Of a stretch of 64,000 bases of DNA, positions 26,401 through 37,490 are shown piece after piece. The position numbers and the translations under genes are program-made. This stretch comes from Asterias rubens. Lineage: Eukaryota > Echinodermata > Asteroidea > Forcipulatida > Asteriidae. Below the pieces are notes generated by a model, which saw nothing but the letters and a program-made list of their open reading frames with translations, ran no database searches and was not told the origin of the DNA. Where the stretch lies: the NCBI RefSeq assembly GCF_902459465.1, contig NC_047080.1, forward strand, positions 4,193,214 to 4,257,213, in the 5' to 3' direction. Each line of letters opens with the position of its first letter. Position 1 is the first letter of the stretch.

Positions 26401-29400
26401 GAGATGTTGTTAGAAGTCACTGTTTAATAAGGCACGGGGAAACTGGATTTGCAGATCTCTTGAATATGGTTTATTGTCAGATCGAATCTGTAAATTGGAT
26501 GAACAGAGATGTTGATGATAGTTCGGCCAATTTAAGAATGACGCTAACGGCGGGAAATACAAATGAGAACGTAGGGGGCGCTACGCAAAACAGGAATTAA
26601 CCAAAATTAAACGGGGGTTTTATTTTATGAACACCTGGCCGTGACATTGACAAAATAAGGACCCACCAAAATGAGGGCTAGATGGCTCAGTTGGTAAAGC
26701 GCCTGCATGTTTACATGGGGTTTGCAGGTTCAAATCCAGCTGTTGTCAATGTTTCTTTGTTTAATCCAAAGTTAACTATAAATTTTTGAACCTTTTCTTT
26801 GACAGAAGACACACAGCAAGCCCCCAGTGTCCCTCCACGGACAGCTCCTATGGAGAGAGTTCTACTACATCGCAGCGGCAGGGACACCCAACTTTGATAA
26901 GATGGAAGGTAATTCAGTCTGTCTTCAGGTACCATGGGATACGAATGAAGAGTTACTTCAAGCTTGGAAACAGGTGCGTGGTTAAACCAATTACTACCAC
27001 ATACATATATTCATGAGCAAGAGCCAATTTCTCATTGGTCTTGTGGATTTTACTCCCCAATTAGGAGTGTCATTATCAAAGCCAAGTTATGATCTTTTGG
27101 CCCAGCATATGTTGCATCCACTCTTATAATAAAAAGACAAGTTCTCAGAAGAACATAGGCCCTTTTTAAAACCAGGCTTTGGATTCGGCTTAAAGAGTTA
27201 CTTCAAGCTTGGAAACAGGTGTGTGGTTATACAAATATAAACGTACCTCATATATATTCAAGAGCCAATTTCTCATTGGTCTTGTGGATTTTACTTATAC
27301 AAATTTGTGAGGAGTGTCATTATACAAGCCAAATTATGATCTTTTGGCCCAGCATATGTTGCATCCACTCTTATAGAATAGTAAAATATATAGCAAGACA
27401 AGTTCTCAAAAGAGCATGGATCTAGCCAGATACACGTGTCCGCAAATCCCATAAATGTAAACTCTTATGATGTTTTGCGCCACAACACCAAGTTGTAAAC
27501 CATTACATGGTGCTATTAAAGACAGTGGACACTTTTGGTAATTGTCAAAGACTAGTCTTCTCACTTAGTGGATCTCAACATATGCATAAAATAACAAACC
27601 TGTGAAAATTTGAGCTCAATCGGTCATCGAAGTTGCGAGATAATAATGAAAGAAAAATAACCCTTGTCACACGAAGTTGTGTGCGTTTATGGTTGATTTC
27701 GAAACCTCAAGTTCTAAATCTGAGGTCTCAAAATCAAATTCGTGGAAAACTACTTATTTCTCAAAACCTATGGCACTTTAGAGGGAGCCGATTCTCACAA
27801 TGTTTTATACCATCAACCTCTCCCCATTACTCGTCACAAAGAAAGGTTTTATGCCAATAATTATTTTGAGTAATTACCAATAGTGTCCACTGCCTTTAAG
27901 GAATATGTCTTGTACTTCAATAAATAGCTCCACATACCTTGCAGAAAATAACACTGAGCGCTTTGATATGCCGGGTGTGAAAAAGTGTTTTAATACAAGA
28001 ATCGAGTATAATTATTATTATTTTACCTGACAGGGTCGTACCGGGTATCCATTCATCGATGCCATCATGATTCAGCTCAAGCAGGAGGGATGGATCCACC
28101 ATCTAGCTCGTCACGCTGTCGCTTGCTTCCTGACCAGGGGAGACCTATGGATCAGCTGGGAGGAGGGGCAAAAGGCAAGTCACGTTTCAACCCAATTTCA
28201 ATAATGAAGATGTAAAAGGAAACCCTGTTTCAGCCCTAGGAGTAGGTGGCAACAACTGCTGAAAACAATTCTTTTTTTTTAGCCCACACCTTGAAGTGGC
28301 CTTCAGTTCTTGTGTGTCTGGCGCCTTACATAAAAAAAAAAACTGCTTTGCAAATTTCTATGCTATAAACTTTGCCAGCCTGTAATGTGGCGAGTGCATC
28401 CATACTGTACACAGTTAACCCTCCTACTGTTTGAACATACAATATTATCCAAAAGGTTTTGAATGATAGATAAACTTTGCCAGCCTGCAAAATGCTATCA
28501 TGTGGTGAATGCATCTGAATACATACAGTCAACCCTCCTACTGTTTGAACATTCAATTTAATCCACTGTCGTTTTAAACGACAGCTTAATGTTATCAGCC
28601 TACAACAGTACACAGTCAACCCTCCCACTGTCTGACCTTAACATAGAACAAAACTTTCAAATATTTCCTGTAATGAAAACCAACATTCTGTTTCGAACAC
28701 ATCGCCTCATTGGTCTGGATCATCTACACACTCGACTTTCAACCAATTAAATCAGCTTTTCCATTAGGTTGTGCGGTATACAACTCTAATTCTAAATAAA
28801 CCATTACCTCATTGGCTGAGAGTTGACCTCGGTGTGTACTCCTGTATAATCACCAGGTGTTTGATAAGTGGTTGTTGGATGCTGACTGGAGTCTGAATGC
28901 AGGAAACTGGATGTGGTTGTCGGCCAGTGCGTTCTTCCATCAGTATTTCAGAGTCTACAGCCCCATCGCCTTCGGGAAGAAAACAGATAAGAATGGAGAT
29001 TACATCAGGTAAACTTGCTATTCCTCTTAAAAATCATATCAGGTAGGGTGTTGTGTCGAGTGGATAAGAGCATCAAACTCAAGCTCTGGTGCTTCTGTTC
29101 AGCAGAGTGTGGGTTCGAATCCCGGTCGTGACACTTGTGTCCCGGTCGTGACACTTGTGTCCCAGAGTAAGACACTTTACTATAATTGCTTCTCTCCACC
29201 AAGGGGTAAATGGGTACCTGTGAGGGCAGAGATGGTTCTTGTGATTGATTTAGCCCAGTAGCGCATAATGTTGCCCAGGCTGCATACTCCCCACAAGGGA
29301 GCTGAGATGGTTTAAGGAGTGAATTAAGGTCCAGTGACAAGAGGTAATAATGTGAAGTGCTTTGGGACGCCCTCCGGGTGTGAAAAGTGCTATATAACTA

Positions 29401-30566
29401 ACAATGGGTTATTATTGCTGTTCTCAAGGATCTACTGGCTGCCTGTGAGGCAAATACTCAAGTACAAGGTACTATCCCTGGTTTATAAAATGAGAACCAA
29501 CCACACACCTGTATACTTGTCAGATCTACATGCTAACCAGGGTAGTTAAAATGTGAAAGTTTAAAAAATGTTAAAACAATTCCTAATGAACAGGGATAAG
29601 AATGTGCTACAGCGCCTTGATATAGCTGAGAAGATGCGTGCGCTATAAACAAATCAAATATTTTAATCAATTTTTAGTGAGAATATGATCACAAACTTGA
29701 CCATCTTCCAATTTGACATTTCTATAACAAACCACATTTCTCCTGCATCACAGTTTTGGGAAACGTTAATGAAAACAATTAAGTTTATAGAATAACCATT
29801 TACCAATACTAGCCAAGACTGATGGGCGTATTGAGACGATGATCTGATGATAGTGAAATACATCATCTCTAAAACTATTAAGGGTGAAAGTACTTTCACT
29901 TTTTTTAAACCTTATTTGAACAGAAAATATCTTCCAGTTCTGAAGAAGATGCCCACCCAGTACATCTACGAGCCCTGGATAGCGCCACGCAGTGTACAAG
30001 AGAAAGCTGGATGCCTCGTGGGAACAGACTACCCAAGACCAATCGTTGTTCACAGCGACGTCATGAAGAGAAACATGGCCAGAATGAAACAAGCGAGGGC
30101 GACAAAATACGGGGACAAGAGTAATGCTGACACAACGAAAGAGGCGATGACAGATAAAAAGAAAGAGGGTAAGCTCATAAAGTTCTAGTCTTACATTTGT
30201 AAAAGACCGGTTTTGATCGGTTTTGCGGCCAAAACACATTTTTATAAAACAATTTCTGGTGTGCATATTATTGTGGATATTTTTGTGTTAGATTTTCCAG
30301 GATTGGACATTTTAAAAAATAACAAAGAACAACTTTTTTTGTAATTTCAAAGAGGAACCTTATTTTTACAATTTGTGGCCCATGATCCTCTTGTTGTATT
30401 TTAGGGCTTGCCAATGTCACCTTGAATGTGACTGGGAGAGAGTTTCAATATAAAAATTAAAATATCATTCTTCAATTGGTTTTCAGGAAGCAAAAAGAGA
30501 AAGACCAAAGACACAGACAAGACATCCACTTCCAAGAAGTCCAAGACGTTGACAGATTTCTACTAG
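23497..30566 (+). CDS. (6-4) photolyase (animal cryptochrome/photolyase family), complete
   Basis: Light-driven repair of UV-induced (6-4) photoproducts in nuclear DNA, with FAD as catalytic cofactor. Ten coding exons: 23497-23717, 23928-24122, 24781-24899, 25462-25616, 25883-26026, 26806-26973, 28034-28174, 28857-29008, 29924-30168, 30487-30566; phases join and give 539 aa, the usual family length. The N-terminal alpha/beta domain opens with [18 protein letters not shown]; the FAD domain has [37 protein letters not shown] (335-346), [19 protein letters not shown] with the two repair histidines at 357 and 361, and [19 protein letters not shown] (N395, W399). [20 protein letters not shown] and the [18 protein letters not shown] stretch match (6-4) photolyases better than vertebrate CRY1/2, and the long CRY tail is absent. 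The C-terminal ~26 residues are Lys/Ser/Thr-rich (KKRKTKD ... SKKSK), a likely bipartite nuclear signal. The intron after exon 7 uses GC-AG (AAG|GCAAGT at 28175). ATG chosen as the only one giving the full first domain. No inactivating lesion. Confidence 0.95.
24215..24385. mobile_element. dispersed repeat in photolyase intron 2
   Basis: Reverse-oriented relative of 14850-15035 (shares caaggcgattgcctccatgc and 'gttgccttggtgccctt'). Confidence 0.55.
25677..25825. mobile_element. ~150-bp palindromic MITE in photolyase intron 4
   Basis: Ends are a perfect 18-bp inverted repeat (ggggccgatttcacaaag / ctttgtgaaatcggcccc). The body pairs only partly (acaatacaaatcactattgt in the centre). A short-hairpin non-autonomous element inside the intron between exons 4 and 5. 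Confidence 0.8.
26675..26765 (+). mobile_element. tRNA-like SINE head in photolyase intron 5
   Basis: Reads 'ggctagatggctcagttggt' (A-box like, tggctcagttgg) and 'ggttcaaatccagc' (B box). Arms do not close into a good cloverleaf and it lies in an intron just upstream of exon 6, so I call it a SINE-type tRNA relic and not a tRNA gene. Confidence 0.5.
26948..27425 (+). repeat. ~245-bp tandem duplication including the end of photolyase exon 6
   Basis: Unit 1 starts at 26948 and unit 2 at 27193, offset exactly 245 bp. Shared blocks include aagagttacttcaagcttgg, aaacag|gt, 'caatttctcattggtcttgt' and 'tggcccagcatatgttgcat'. The last 26 nt of exon 6 and its 5' splice site (26974) are therefore repeated at 27193-27219 in the intron. 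Confidence 0.93.
27516..27900. mobile_element. MITE, 'ttggtaatt' family, in photolyase intron 6
   Basis: Complete copy, ends ttaaagacagtggacacttt and 'aatagtgtccactgccttta', same interior as at 7750. Confidence 0.85.
28370..28645. repeat. ~115-bp tandem repeat in photolyase intron 7
   Basis: About 2.5 units with 'ctttgccagcctg', 'gtgaatgcatc' and 'aaccctcctactgtttgaac'. Relatives of the same unit, inverted, are in a GM130 intron at 53340-53595 ('ggagggttgact'). Confidence 0.75.
29041..29400 (+). mobile_element. tRNA-derived SINE, near full length
   Basis: Head is tRNA-like: 'gtcgagtggataagagcatc' (A box) and 'gtgggttcgaatcccggtcg' (B box), followed by a body with 'gcttctctccaccaaggggt' and 'gggagctgagatggtttaag', and a tail with ctatataac. 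Lies in the photolyase intron between exons 8 and 9. An 18-bp block around 29125-29160 (gtcgtgacacttgtgtcccg) is locally duplicated. Related copies: 34815-35125, 49255-49560 and fragments at 0.15, 2.5 and 41.4 kb. Confidence 0.8.
29420..29545 (+). mobile_element. LINE reverse transcriptase remnant
   Basis: The frame reads [20 protein letters not shown] and then '[12 protein letters not shown]', the pattern LxWLPVxxRIxYKxLxLxYK..PxYLxDL found at the RT C-terminus of CR1/L2-type LINEs. Only about 40 codons remain. Confidence 0.65.
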
Positions 30567-30790
30567 ACGCAGTCAGGGAAAGAGAAATGGCCTGCTTTAC
30601 TGTGGCATCTGAGCGATCACTCGGGCATGTTGAAAATGCTCTATGGGCATCGCCTTACCTTATATGCTTGTGTGACTTCATTTTTCTGTACACGTGTGTA
30701 TTGTATTGCTTTATGCCATATCCACAGCAGGATAAGCTCAACGTTCTGAGGTCTCCTTTTTTATGAACTTTTCCTATAAATTGACTTGTT

Positions 30791-31214
30791 TTAAGGCACT
30801 GGATATTGGTAATTGCTCCAAATATGTGTAAGCATACAAACTTACTTGTTAGCGATCAATGGAGAGATGTTGGTAGTAAAAAACATTTTGAGTAACGGCC
30901 ATCTCTGAAGTGAGAAAGTGACGTCGTTTTCAAGAAAGAAGTTATTCCTCTAAAATATTTGAATTTGATTTCGAGACCTCAGAATTTAATTTTGAGACCT
31001 AAGAATTTAATTTTAAGGTCTCGAAATCAAGCATCTGAAAGCACACAACTTCGTGTGACAAGGGTATTTTTTCTTCTATTATTATCTCACAACTTCAATG
31101 ACCAATTGAGTTTCATATGTTCACAGGTTTGTTATTTTGTGCACATGTTGTGAGATACACCAAGTGAGAAGACTGGTCTTTGACAATTACCAATAGTGTC
31201 CAGTGTCTTAAAAA
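30791..31214. mobile_element. MITE, 'ttggtaatt' family, reverse orientation
   Basis: About 225 bp after the photolyase stop codon, so possibly in its 3' UTR or just beyond. Inverted ends 'ttaaggcactggatattggt' and 'ccaatagtgtccagtgtctt'; middle has stacked gagacctcagaatttaat / aaggtctcgaaatcaag inverted repeats. Confidence 0.8.
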
Positions 31215-31584
31215 GGCTTTGAGCAGCACCAGGTGGCAGCAGACATATCAGGTTATTTTTCCGTTGTTAGAGATTTTCTTTGTCCATTGTACAAAACACA
31301 TTATTTTTTAACTGTCTGCATGCTTTCCTAAATATATACATAATATTTTCCTCAGGGTATTTTTACTTAAGTTATTTATGAAAGTAGTTTTCTAACAAAT
31401 TCGTCTGTAAGCTCAGAGTAGTATCAGTGGCAAAGCAGGAAGGAAAAAGAAAAAGAATGATGGGCGGGCGATATCGAACGAATAGAGGAAAGTCTGGGAT
31501 GACAGGAGTTTGAAATACCCATAATATCTCAAGCTCTGTATGCGCATTTTTAAAAACATACTCTGAGGTGTGCATTTTTCACAC

Positions 31585-31820
31585 ACTTTGTCGAAAAAAC
31601 GATCGACCATTTATGGGAGTCAAGTTTTTGACTCCCATAAATGGCCGACCGTGTTAGTTCCCAAAGTGAAAGGAAAACCACGCAATTTCAAGGCAAATGT
31701 GTGTGGATCATTGTATTCTACTTTTAAAACATCTTTCTAACCATATGCATTTTATAACAAACAGTTACAAACGCTTTTCAAATACCAACTAATTCGATCC
31801 AAGGCAACGTGTTCCTTTAA
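31585..31820. mobile_element. half-copy of the 380-bp palindromic element
   Basis: Contains the centre (tgggagtcaagtttttgactccca) and the right arm ('ggatcattgtattctacttt', 'atccaaggcaacgt') of the palindrome at 45918-46296; the left arm is mostly lost. Confidence 0.75.
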
Positions 31821-32139
31821 AACATTATTCATAAGTACTCGGGAATTAGGAGCCTGCAACATTTCAGAGAACTGAAACATTTACAGAAAAGTTTAGTTAG
31901 AAGATGTTTTAAAAAGAGAGTCACTCGCTTTTTAATGGCCTCTTAAAACCTTGCAAAGTCGTTGATTTGCGATAAAGATCCTCACCTTTGGCTCTGTCCT
32001 CATGATCGTACGCCACGACCCTGTCAGTCTTACACGTAAATGCCAGTTTAAGACCTTATCGTCATCATTTTATTTAATCAATATAAACCACAGGGGAAAC
32101 TGACTTGGTAAATTTTCAAACGATTTTGGGGGTTGAACA

Positions 32140-32285
32140 AAGAATTGATTAGAGTGGGATTCGAACCAACGGCGTCGGATTAACGTGTCGGCGCTCTACC
32201 AACTCAGCTATCTAGTCCTGTCTCGTAGAGCGTTCGCACGTTAATCGTTGGTTCGAATCCCACTCAAGTGAACTCTTTGTTTAAC
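32140..32285. repeat. head-to-head pair of tRNA-like heads
   Basis: The minus-strand stretch agtgggattcgaaccaacg (complement of a B box) and, about 90 bp on, plus-strand 'cgttggttcgaatcccact' are inverted copies flanking 'gcgctctaccaactcagcta' (complement of an A box). A folded or doubly inserted SINE head. Confidence 0.65.
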
Positions 32286-32629
32286 CCCCCAAATCATTTT
32301 ATTTTCTGATTATTACAGCGCCATATGTACTGCCATTACACAGTGATGCTTTTATGGACTCGAACCACAGTCTGATAGAGCACCCACCCCAATGAAAAAT
32401 GTATTGTTATGCCACTGTTGTGTACTATTTAAATGTGTGTGTCTGTTTCAGCACGTGCTGATACAGAAATGCTTAGATATGTGGTTGGAATGTTAAACCA
32501 GTATTATTTTAAGAAAAAATGTTGGTTCATCTTATTCACATATTATTTGTTGTATTTTTGTGCAAGTACTTGTTTAATTTTTAGTAGGCCTATTTTATTT
32601 ATTTAAACGTTTTTGGTACTATTTGTAAC

Positions 32630-32765
32630 AGAAAACACAATGTCCACAGATTAAAATTAAACTCACACTGTTTGAAGATAATAATTGTAGAAAGCTTACT
32701 TTAAAATATTACTTAGTGAGGTGCTGTAGTTTTTGAGAAATGAGTAGTCCACCATTTTAATCAAA
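32630..32765. mobile_element. dispersed repeat, 'gtccacagattaaaattaaactc' family
   Basis: Shares 'gtccacagatt', 'gtttgaagataatgat/aataat' and 'gaggtgctgtagtttttga' with 39665-39790 in GM130 intron DNA. Confidence 0.6.
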
Positions 32766-32876
32766 TTTTGTTGCAGAAATGTTTAGATATGTGGTTAGAA
32801 TGTTAAACCTGTATTATTTCAAGAAAAATTGTCAGTTCATCTTCATTTCCATATTTTTTGTGGTAATTATTTTATT

Positions 32877-33455
32877 TTTAGGGGTAACTTTTGATATGGC
32901 GCCACCACTTTTTTTACTCATTTTTACAAAAAAAGGTATATCTCATTGAGGTAAATTAGATATTATATTATTTCATATCAAATGAAAAGTGGTGGTGCCA
33001 TACAAACACTTTTCCATTTTTTAGTAGGCCTATGTAATTTACTATCAACAGCTCGTGTTACCAAAAGTGGACAAATTTTCGTTTGGGGCCGCCACTTTTT
33101 CATTTGATATGAAATAATATTGTATCTAATTTACCTCAATGAGATAACCCTTTTTGTAAAAATGAGTGGAAAAAGTGGTGGCGCCGCATGGAAAGTTATC
33201 CCCAAAAGTTGTTATGCTAACAATAGTGTGCCTTTAGCTTCATATGAATGTTGGGTCAAGCAGATTAAATGCATATCAGTCCAGCATTTATATCACATTT
33301 TGTTGCCCCCCCCCCCCCCTCCCACCACAACAAAAGGAAAACTTACCGTATGGTGCCACAACTATTTCACTAATAAAAAAAAAGAAGGATATCGCATTGA
33401 GGTAAATTAGAGACAATATTTCATATCGAATGAAAAAGTGGTGGTGCATACGGAA
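32877..33455. mobile_element. three palindromic MITEs, 'ggcgccaccac' family
   Basis: Units at 32877-33016, 33063-33201 and 33340-33452, each with a 'atggcgccaccacttttt'-like left end and inverted right end, at different divergence levels. A C homopolymer (33306-33320) separates the last two. Confidence 0.8.
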
Positions 33456-33589
33456 ACTTAAAATTAAAAAAAATTAAAAAAAATTACAAGGGGTATAGTC
33501 CAGCAATTTTGTCAAATTTGGGCCATTGAAAAGCATGCATCCTCATTCAAGAATTACCCCCTTAAAACCATTCTGATCAACCTCAAACT

Positions 33590-33680
33590 ATAACCAAACA
33601 TAACTACAACTTGTTACTACTCAATATTTGAACCAAACATAACTACAACTTGTTACTACTCAATATTTGTCAATATTTGA
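33590..33680. repeat. ~42-bp direct duplication
   Basis: 'accaaacataactacaactt' plus 'gttactactcaatatttg' occurs twice head to tail with almost no difference. Confidence 0.85.
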
Positions 33681-33849
33681 TGAAAAGTTGTGTAAATAAA
33701 AGAGTAATATGTGAAACAAATCTCACCTGACTCTGCATCAGTCTTGTCCATGTGCTCTCAAGATTAAGCCTCACTTTCAAATGTATAAGGTCATAGGGCA
33801 AAGTTCATGAAGTTAAGGGGTCGATGGTCAGGGCAGTCAGACCTATTAT

Positions 33850-34650
33850 GACACAAGTACAAATTTGAAAAAATGGACAAGTACACAAGGCCTTGAACAC
33901 ATTTTCAGTCAAAATTTGATAAATACACATGCAACAATTTTTCAGCAAAAATTTGATAAAAACACAAGGCCTTGTAGACTTTTTCAGCTAAAATTTGACA
34001 AAAACACAAGGCTATAGCCTTGTAGACTTTTTCAGCAAAAATTTGAAAAAAAAACAAGGCTATAAATAAGCCTTGTAGACTTGTTCAGCAAACATTTGAT
34101 AAAAACACTTACTCAGCCAAATTTTGAGAAAAACACAAGGCTGTATATAACTTTGTAATGTAGACTTTTTCAGCCAAAATTTGATAAAAACACAAGGCTA
34201 TTATAATCTTGTAGACCTTTTCAGTCAGACCTATTATGACACAAGTACAAATTTGAAAAAATGGACAAGTACACAAGGCCTTGAACACATTTTCAGTCAA
34301 AATTTGATAAATACACATGCAACAATTTTTCAGCAAAAATTTGATAAAAACACAAGGCCTTGTAGACTTTTCGAGCTAAAATTTGATAAAAACACGAGGC
34401 TATAGCCCTTGAAGACTTTTTTCAGCCAAAATTTAATAAAAACACAAGGCTATTATAATCTTGTAGACCTTTTCAGCCAAATGCAATTTGAAAAAACACA
34501 AGGCCCTTGTAGACTTTTTCAGCCAAAGTTTGATCTTTTTCAGCCAAAATCTGATAAAAACAAAAGGCTTGTACACATTTCCAGCCAAATTTGGACAAAT
34601 ACCCAAGGTATAGCCTTGTACACATTTTCAGCCCAAATGTGTACACGAAG
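33850..34650. repeat. ~50-60-bp minisatellite
   Basis: About 13-14 units built from 'gactttttcagccaaaattt' plus 'gataaaaacacaaggct', plus a ~380-bp higher-order repeat: 'cagacctattatgacacaag' recurs at about 33839 and 34228 with the same following units. The open frames across it on both strands are products of the repeat. Confidence 0.9.
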
Positions 34651-34802
34651 GCTCTACAAATATCAGGCTCAAGCATATACGATTGCTTGTCATTGCATCC
34701 GATATCCAGAAATAGCTACAGGCCAACTCGACCTCTGGGAACCCATACATGGAGTAGCCTGTCAAGATAGGCAGACACTAACCTTCGTGGACCAATTGCC
34801 GT

Positions 34803-35150
34803 TATGTTACAAATAATAATAATAGTGTGTTCTTATATAGCACTCATGGTGCTGCAACATTATTACCCCTGGTCACTGGGCCTTAAATCATTCCTTAAAC
34901 CATCTCAGCTCCCTGGGGAGTATACAGCCTTTGCTGCCAAATATGTAGCGCAATCAAGGCTTATCAATCACAAGAACCAACTCCTGCCATCACAGGTACC
35001 CGTTTACCCCTGGGTGGAGAGAAGCAAATTCGTGTATAGTGAAAAGTCTTGCTCAGGGACACAAGTGTCGCGACCTCTGTCAGCTGAGATCAGGACAGTC
35101 GTGGGAGATCGTGATATGTGGCGTGCCATTGTTGCAATCTGATGATACAC
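34803..35150. mobile_element. SINE copy, body-first orientation
   Basis: Reads from the tail (ttatatagcactcatggtgc) through 'ccttaaaccatctcagctcc' to the head region, i.e. reverse of the copy at 29041. Confidence 0.65.
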
Positions 35151-35299
35151 ATAAAAATTCCACAACCAGTGGTCAGGGTTCGGCTTTGCCGAAAAGTGTC
35201 ATCAATTTAACTGAAGTTGGGTGGAAAAGTGTCATCAATCCCAGGAACCCCTCTCAGTATTTTCTTTACAATCCATTAAAGAAGATATAAACAACTAAG

Positions 35300-36080
35300 G
35301 AAATAACAATACAAACTTTCAAATTCTTCTTTAAATTAAACTTCTGCTGTTAGCTTTTATTTTTGTACAAGTTTACCTATATTATTAAAGTGGAATTTAT
35401 TTAGTTACAAGTTTCTTGGCAATAATTAATAGTTTACAATGAAAGAAAATATGTACAGAAATAATTGTTTGGATATTTTGTTCTTGAAAATATATCACAC
35501 AATTTTGTTAGCCTTTTATCACTCTGCCAGCAACTTGGTCATGGCCCCGGAGTGTAGCAGTGATATTGAATACTGATTTTTATCACAGCAAAAAGGGAAC
35601 CAGACTACTTTCCCTTCCAGCCGTGGTTTGGAAACAATGATTAGAGTTGAGGAAAAACAAAATGGCCGAACCATGACGAAGGTCCATTGTTACAAGTCGC
35701 TTCCACTATTGGGGTTTAGGCTAAAGCTCCAGGCTTTGTTTGCTATTTAAATGCTGTGCAAAATGCAGGCCAGAGCTGGAGCCTAACCTTATGTTTGGAA
35801 AATGCCCTTGAAAATAAGCTTGTCTTAACAGCCTGGTGACCAATCACAGCCAAGTTGAAACCATGGCAGTACGATTCAATCAAAATGGCTGCCAAACATT
35901 GGAATGTATACGGTATTATCAGTTCTAAAAAGTGGCATGAGTCTAAAATGTACATAACTGTGTTTAACTGAGCTCATTTTAACCACTATCAAATTGATTG
36001 ATTTCTTACTAGATGTAACCATTATACCTAAATGCTTACATAAACCTTATCGCCAATACTCGGTACACGCACAATAGGCT
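35300..36080. other. intergenic, AT-rich
   Basis: No gene, RNA gene or element recognised. Confidence 0.4.
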
Positions 36081-36082
36081 TG

Positions 36083-36163
36083 GAATGAGGTGCATGCTGG
36101 TCTAGCTAGAAATCAACTAGCGATCAAGTTTGATCACTAGCTAGACCAGCATGCACCTCATTC
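36083..36163. repeat. 81-bp near-perfect hairpin
   Basis: Arms gaatgaggtgcatgctggtc and gaccagcatgcacctcattc are fully complementary and continue into 'tagctag' on both sides; loop of about 25 nt with a 'gatcaagtttgatc' core. Confidence 0.9.
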
Positions 36164-36598
36164 AACAATTAGCGCTCGCGTAATGGGTATTTGCAAACAT
36201 GTCTATTCTGTTTTCAAAAGGACAAAACAGTGCCCCCATGATGAGGTCAAAGGAAGACCTCCCATGTTTTTGGGTGGTGCGTAAACGCACATGCTTTTCC
36301 ATTGTGTACCTCGGTCGATGGTGATGTCTGGTAGGTCTTAAGAATACAATTAACCATTAATACAGTTAACCCTCACACCCCCAAAAAATATATATATAAT
36401 AAAGAAATATACATTTTTTGTTTCAGTTTTTCACATTTATACTGAATTTTAACACGGAAAAATGTGAATTTTAAGTAACCTGATAGATTTATGAGTGAAG
36501 AAAAAAGTTTGGTGTGAGCGCGTTTTGCGCGAGATGATAAAAAAAAAGTTTCTTTACAAGAATGTTTGACACCTCATGTGTTTTATCAAGTGTAAACT

Positions 36599-36810
36599 AC
36601 AAAAGAAAATCCAAAGACTGTCTAGGTGCATTGTAGGTTCCTAAATAAATAACTTAGTTATCAAGTAGTAGCAAGTGTGTTTTTCAAAACTGTTTTATCC
36701 TAGTACAAAAGAAATTCCAAAGACTGTCTAGGTGCATTGTAGGTTCCTAAATAAATAACTTAGTTATCAAGTAGTAGCAAGTGTGTTTTTCAAAACTGTT
36801 TTATCCTAGT
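36599..36810. repeat. 106-bp direct tandem duplication
   Basis: Two almost identical copies (e.g. 'gactgtctaggtgcattgta', 'agtagtagcaagtgtgtttt'), offset 106 bp, with only one or two differences: a recent event. Confidence 0.93.
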
Positions 36811-37345
36811 TCATACCAACAACAACATTGTAAGTTGTGTGTAGCATTCACTTTGAAACATCATCGTCTGTTAACATTTGTTCGGAGAACAAATTTTAAA
36901 TCTGTTGGCGACAAAAATCAGCAATGCATGGTAAATATAAATACTTCCTAAAACTCTTTCCACTATTGCATTTCACTTTTATTTAACTTCTGATAATTTT
37001 TCACTTTTCAAGACCCCTTCTTTTTCCACTGGCACATTCTGTGCAAACACCACATGAAAAACCAAACAAATAAAACGGACTGACTTAGAGCCAAGCTGAC
37101 TTTTCTTCTAGTATTTCTACTTTTCGATATACATAGTCTTTTAGTTTTATTTTTTAAATAATTACAATCACAAAAATAAACAAAAGAGAAGAACCAGTGG
37201 TTTGAAAACGTGCAGTGTCATCATCATGGTCTGATCATCTTCAGGTTTTGTAAAGAAGCTCGGAGCATACTACCCCAACATTTTGACTTTTAGAACCACT
37301 CCTTCTCAAAAGATTTTACACATTATGTCACCGTCAACCTCACCT

Positions 37346-37490
37346 AGGCCCAAAATAATAAAGCTACTTGAGCACAAAATGTAGCTAAACAAAATTCATT
37401 ATTCTTACCAGAAAAAATTTACCAGCAAAAATAGCATACCATTTAGTAGAAGCTATATTTGCTTAAGCAGCTTTATAAAATTGGGCCCAA
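37346..37490. mobile_element. hairpin MITE, 'tttcatagagctgc' family
   Basis: Shorter and diverged copy: 'aataataaagctacttgagc' on the left, 'gcagctttataaaattgggc' on the right. Confidence 0.65.

Noticed and set aside
29766..30266. 166-codon minus-strand frame opposite photolyase exon 9
   Set aside because: Shadow of a real exon; no conserved motif and no splice logic on that strand.
23497..30566. Calling the gene CRY1/CRY2 (clock repressor)
   Set aside because: Both repair histidines and the (6-4)-type stretches [12 protein letters not shown] and [17 protein letters not shown] are present and the long CRY tail is absent.
34181..34816. Open frames rich in FSQNLIKTQ / CFYQILAEK
   Set aside because: Translation of the ~55-bp minisatellite on both strands.
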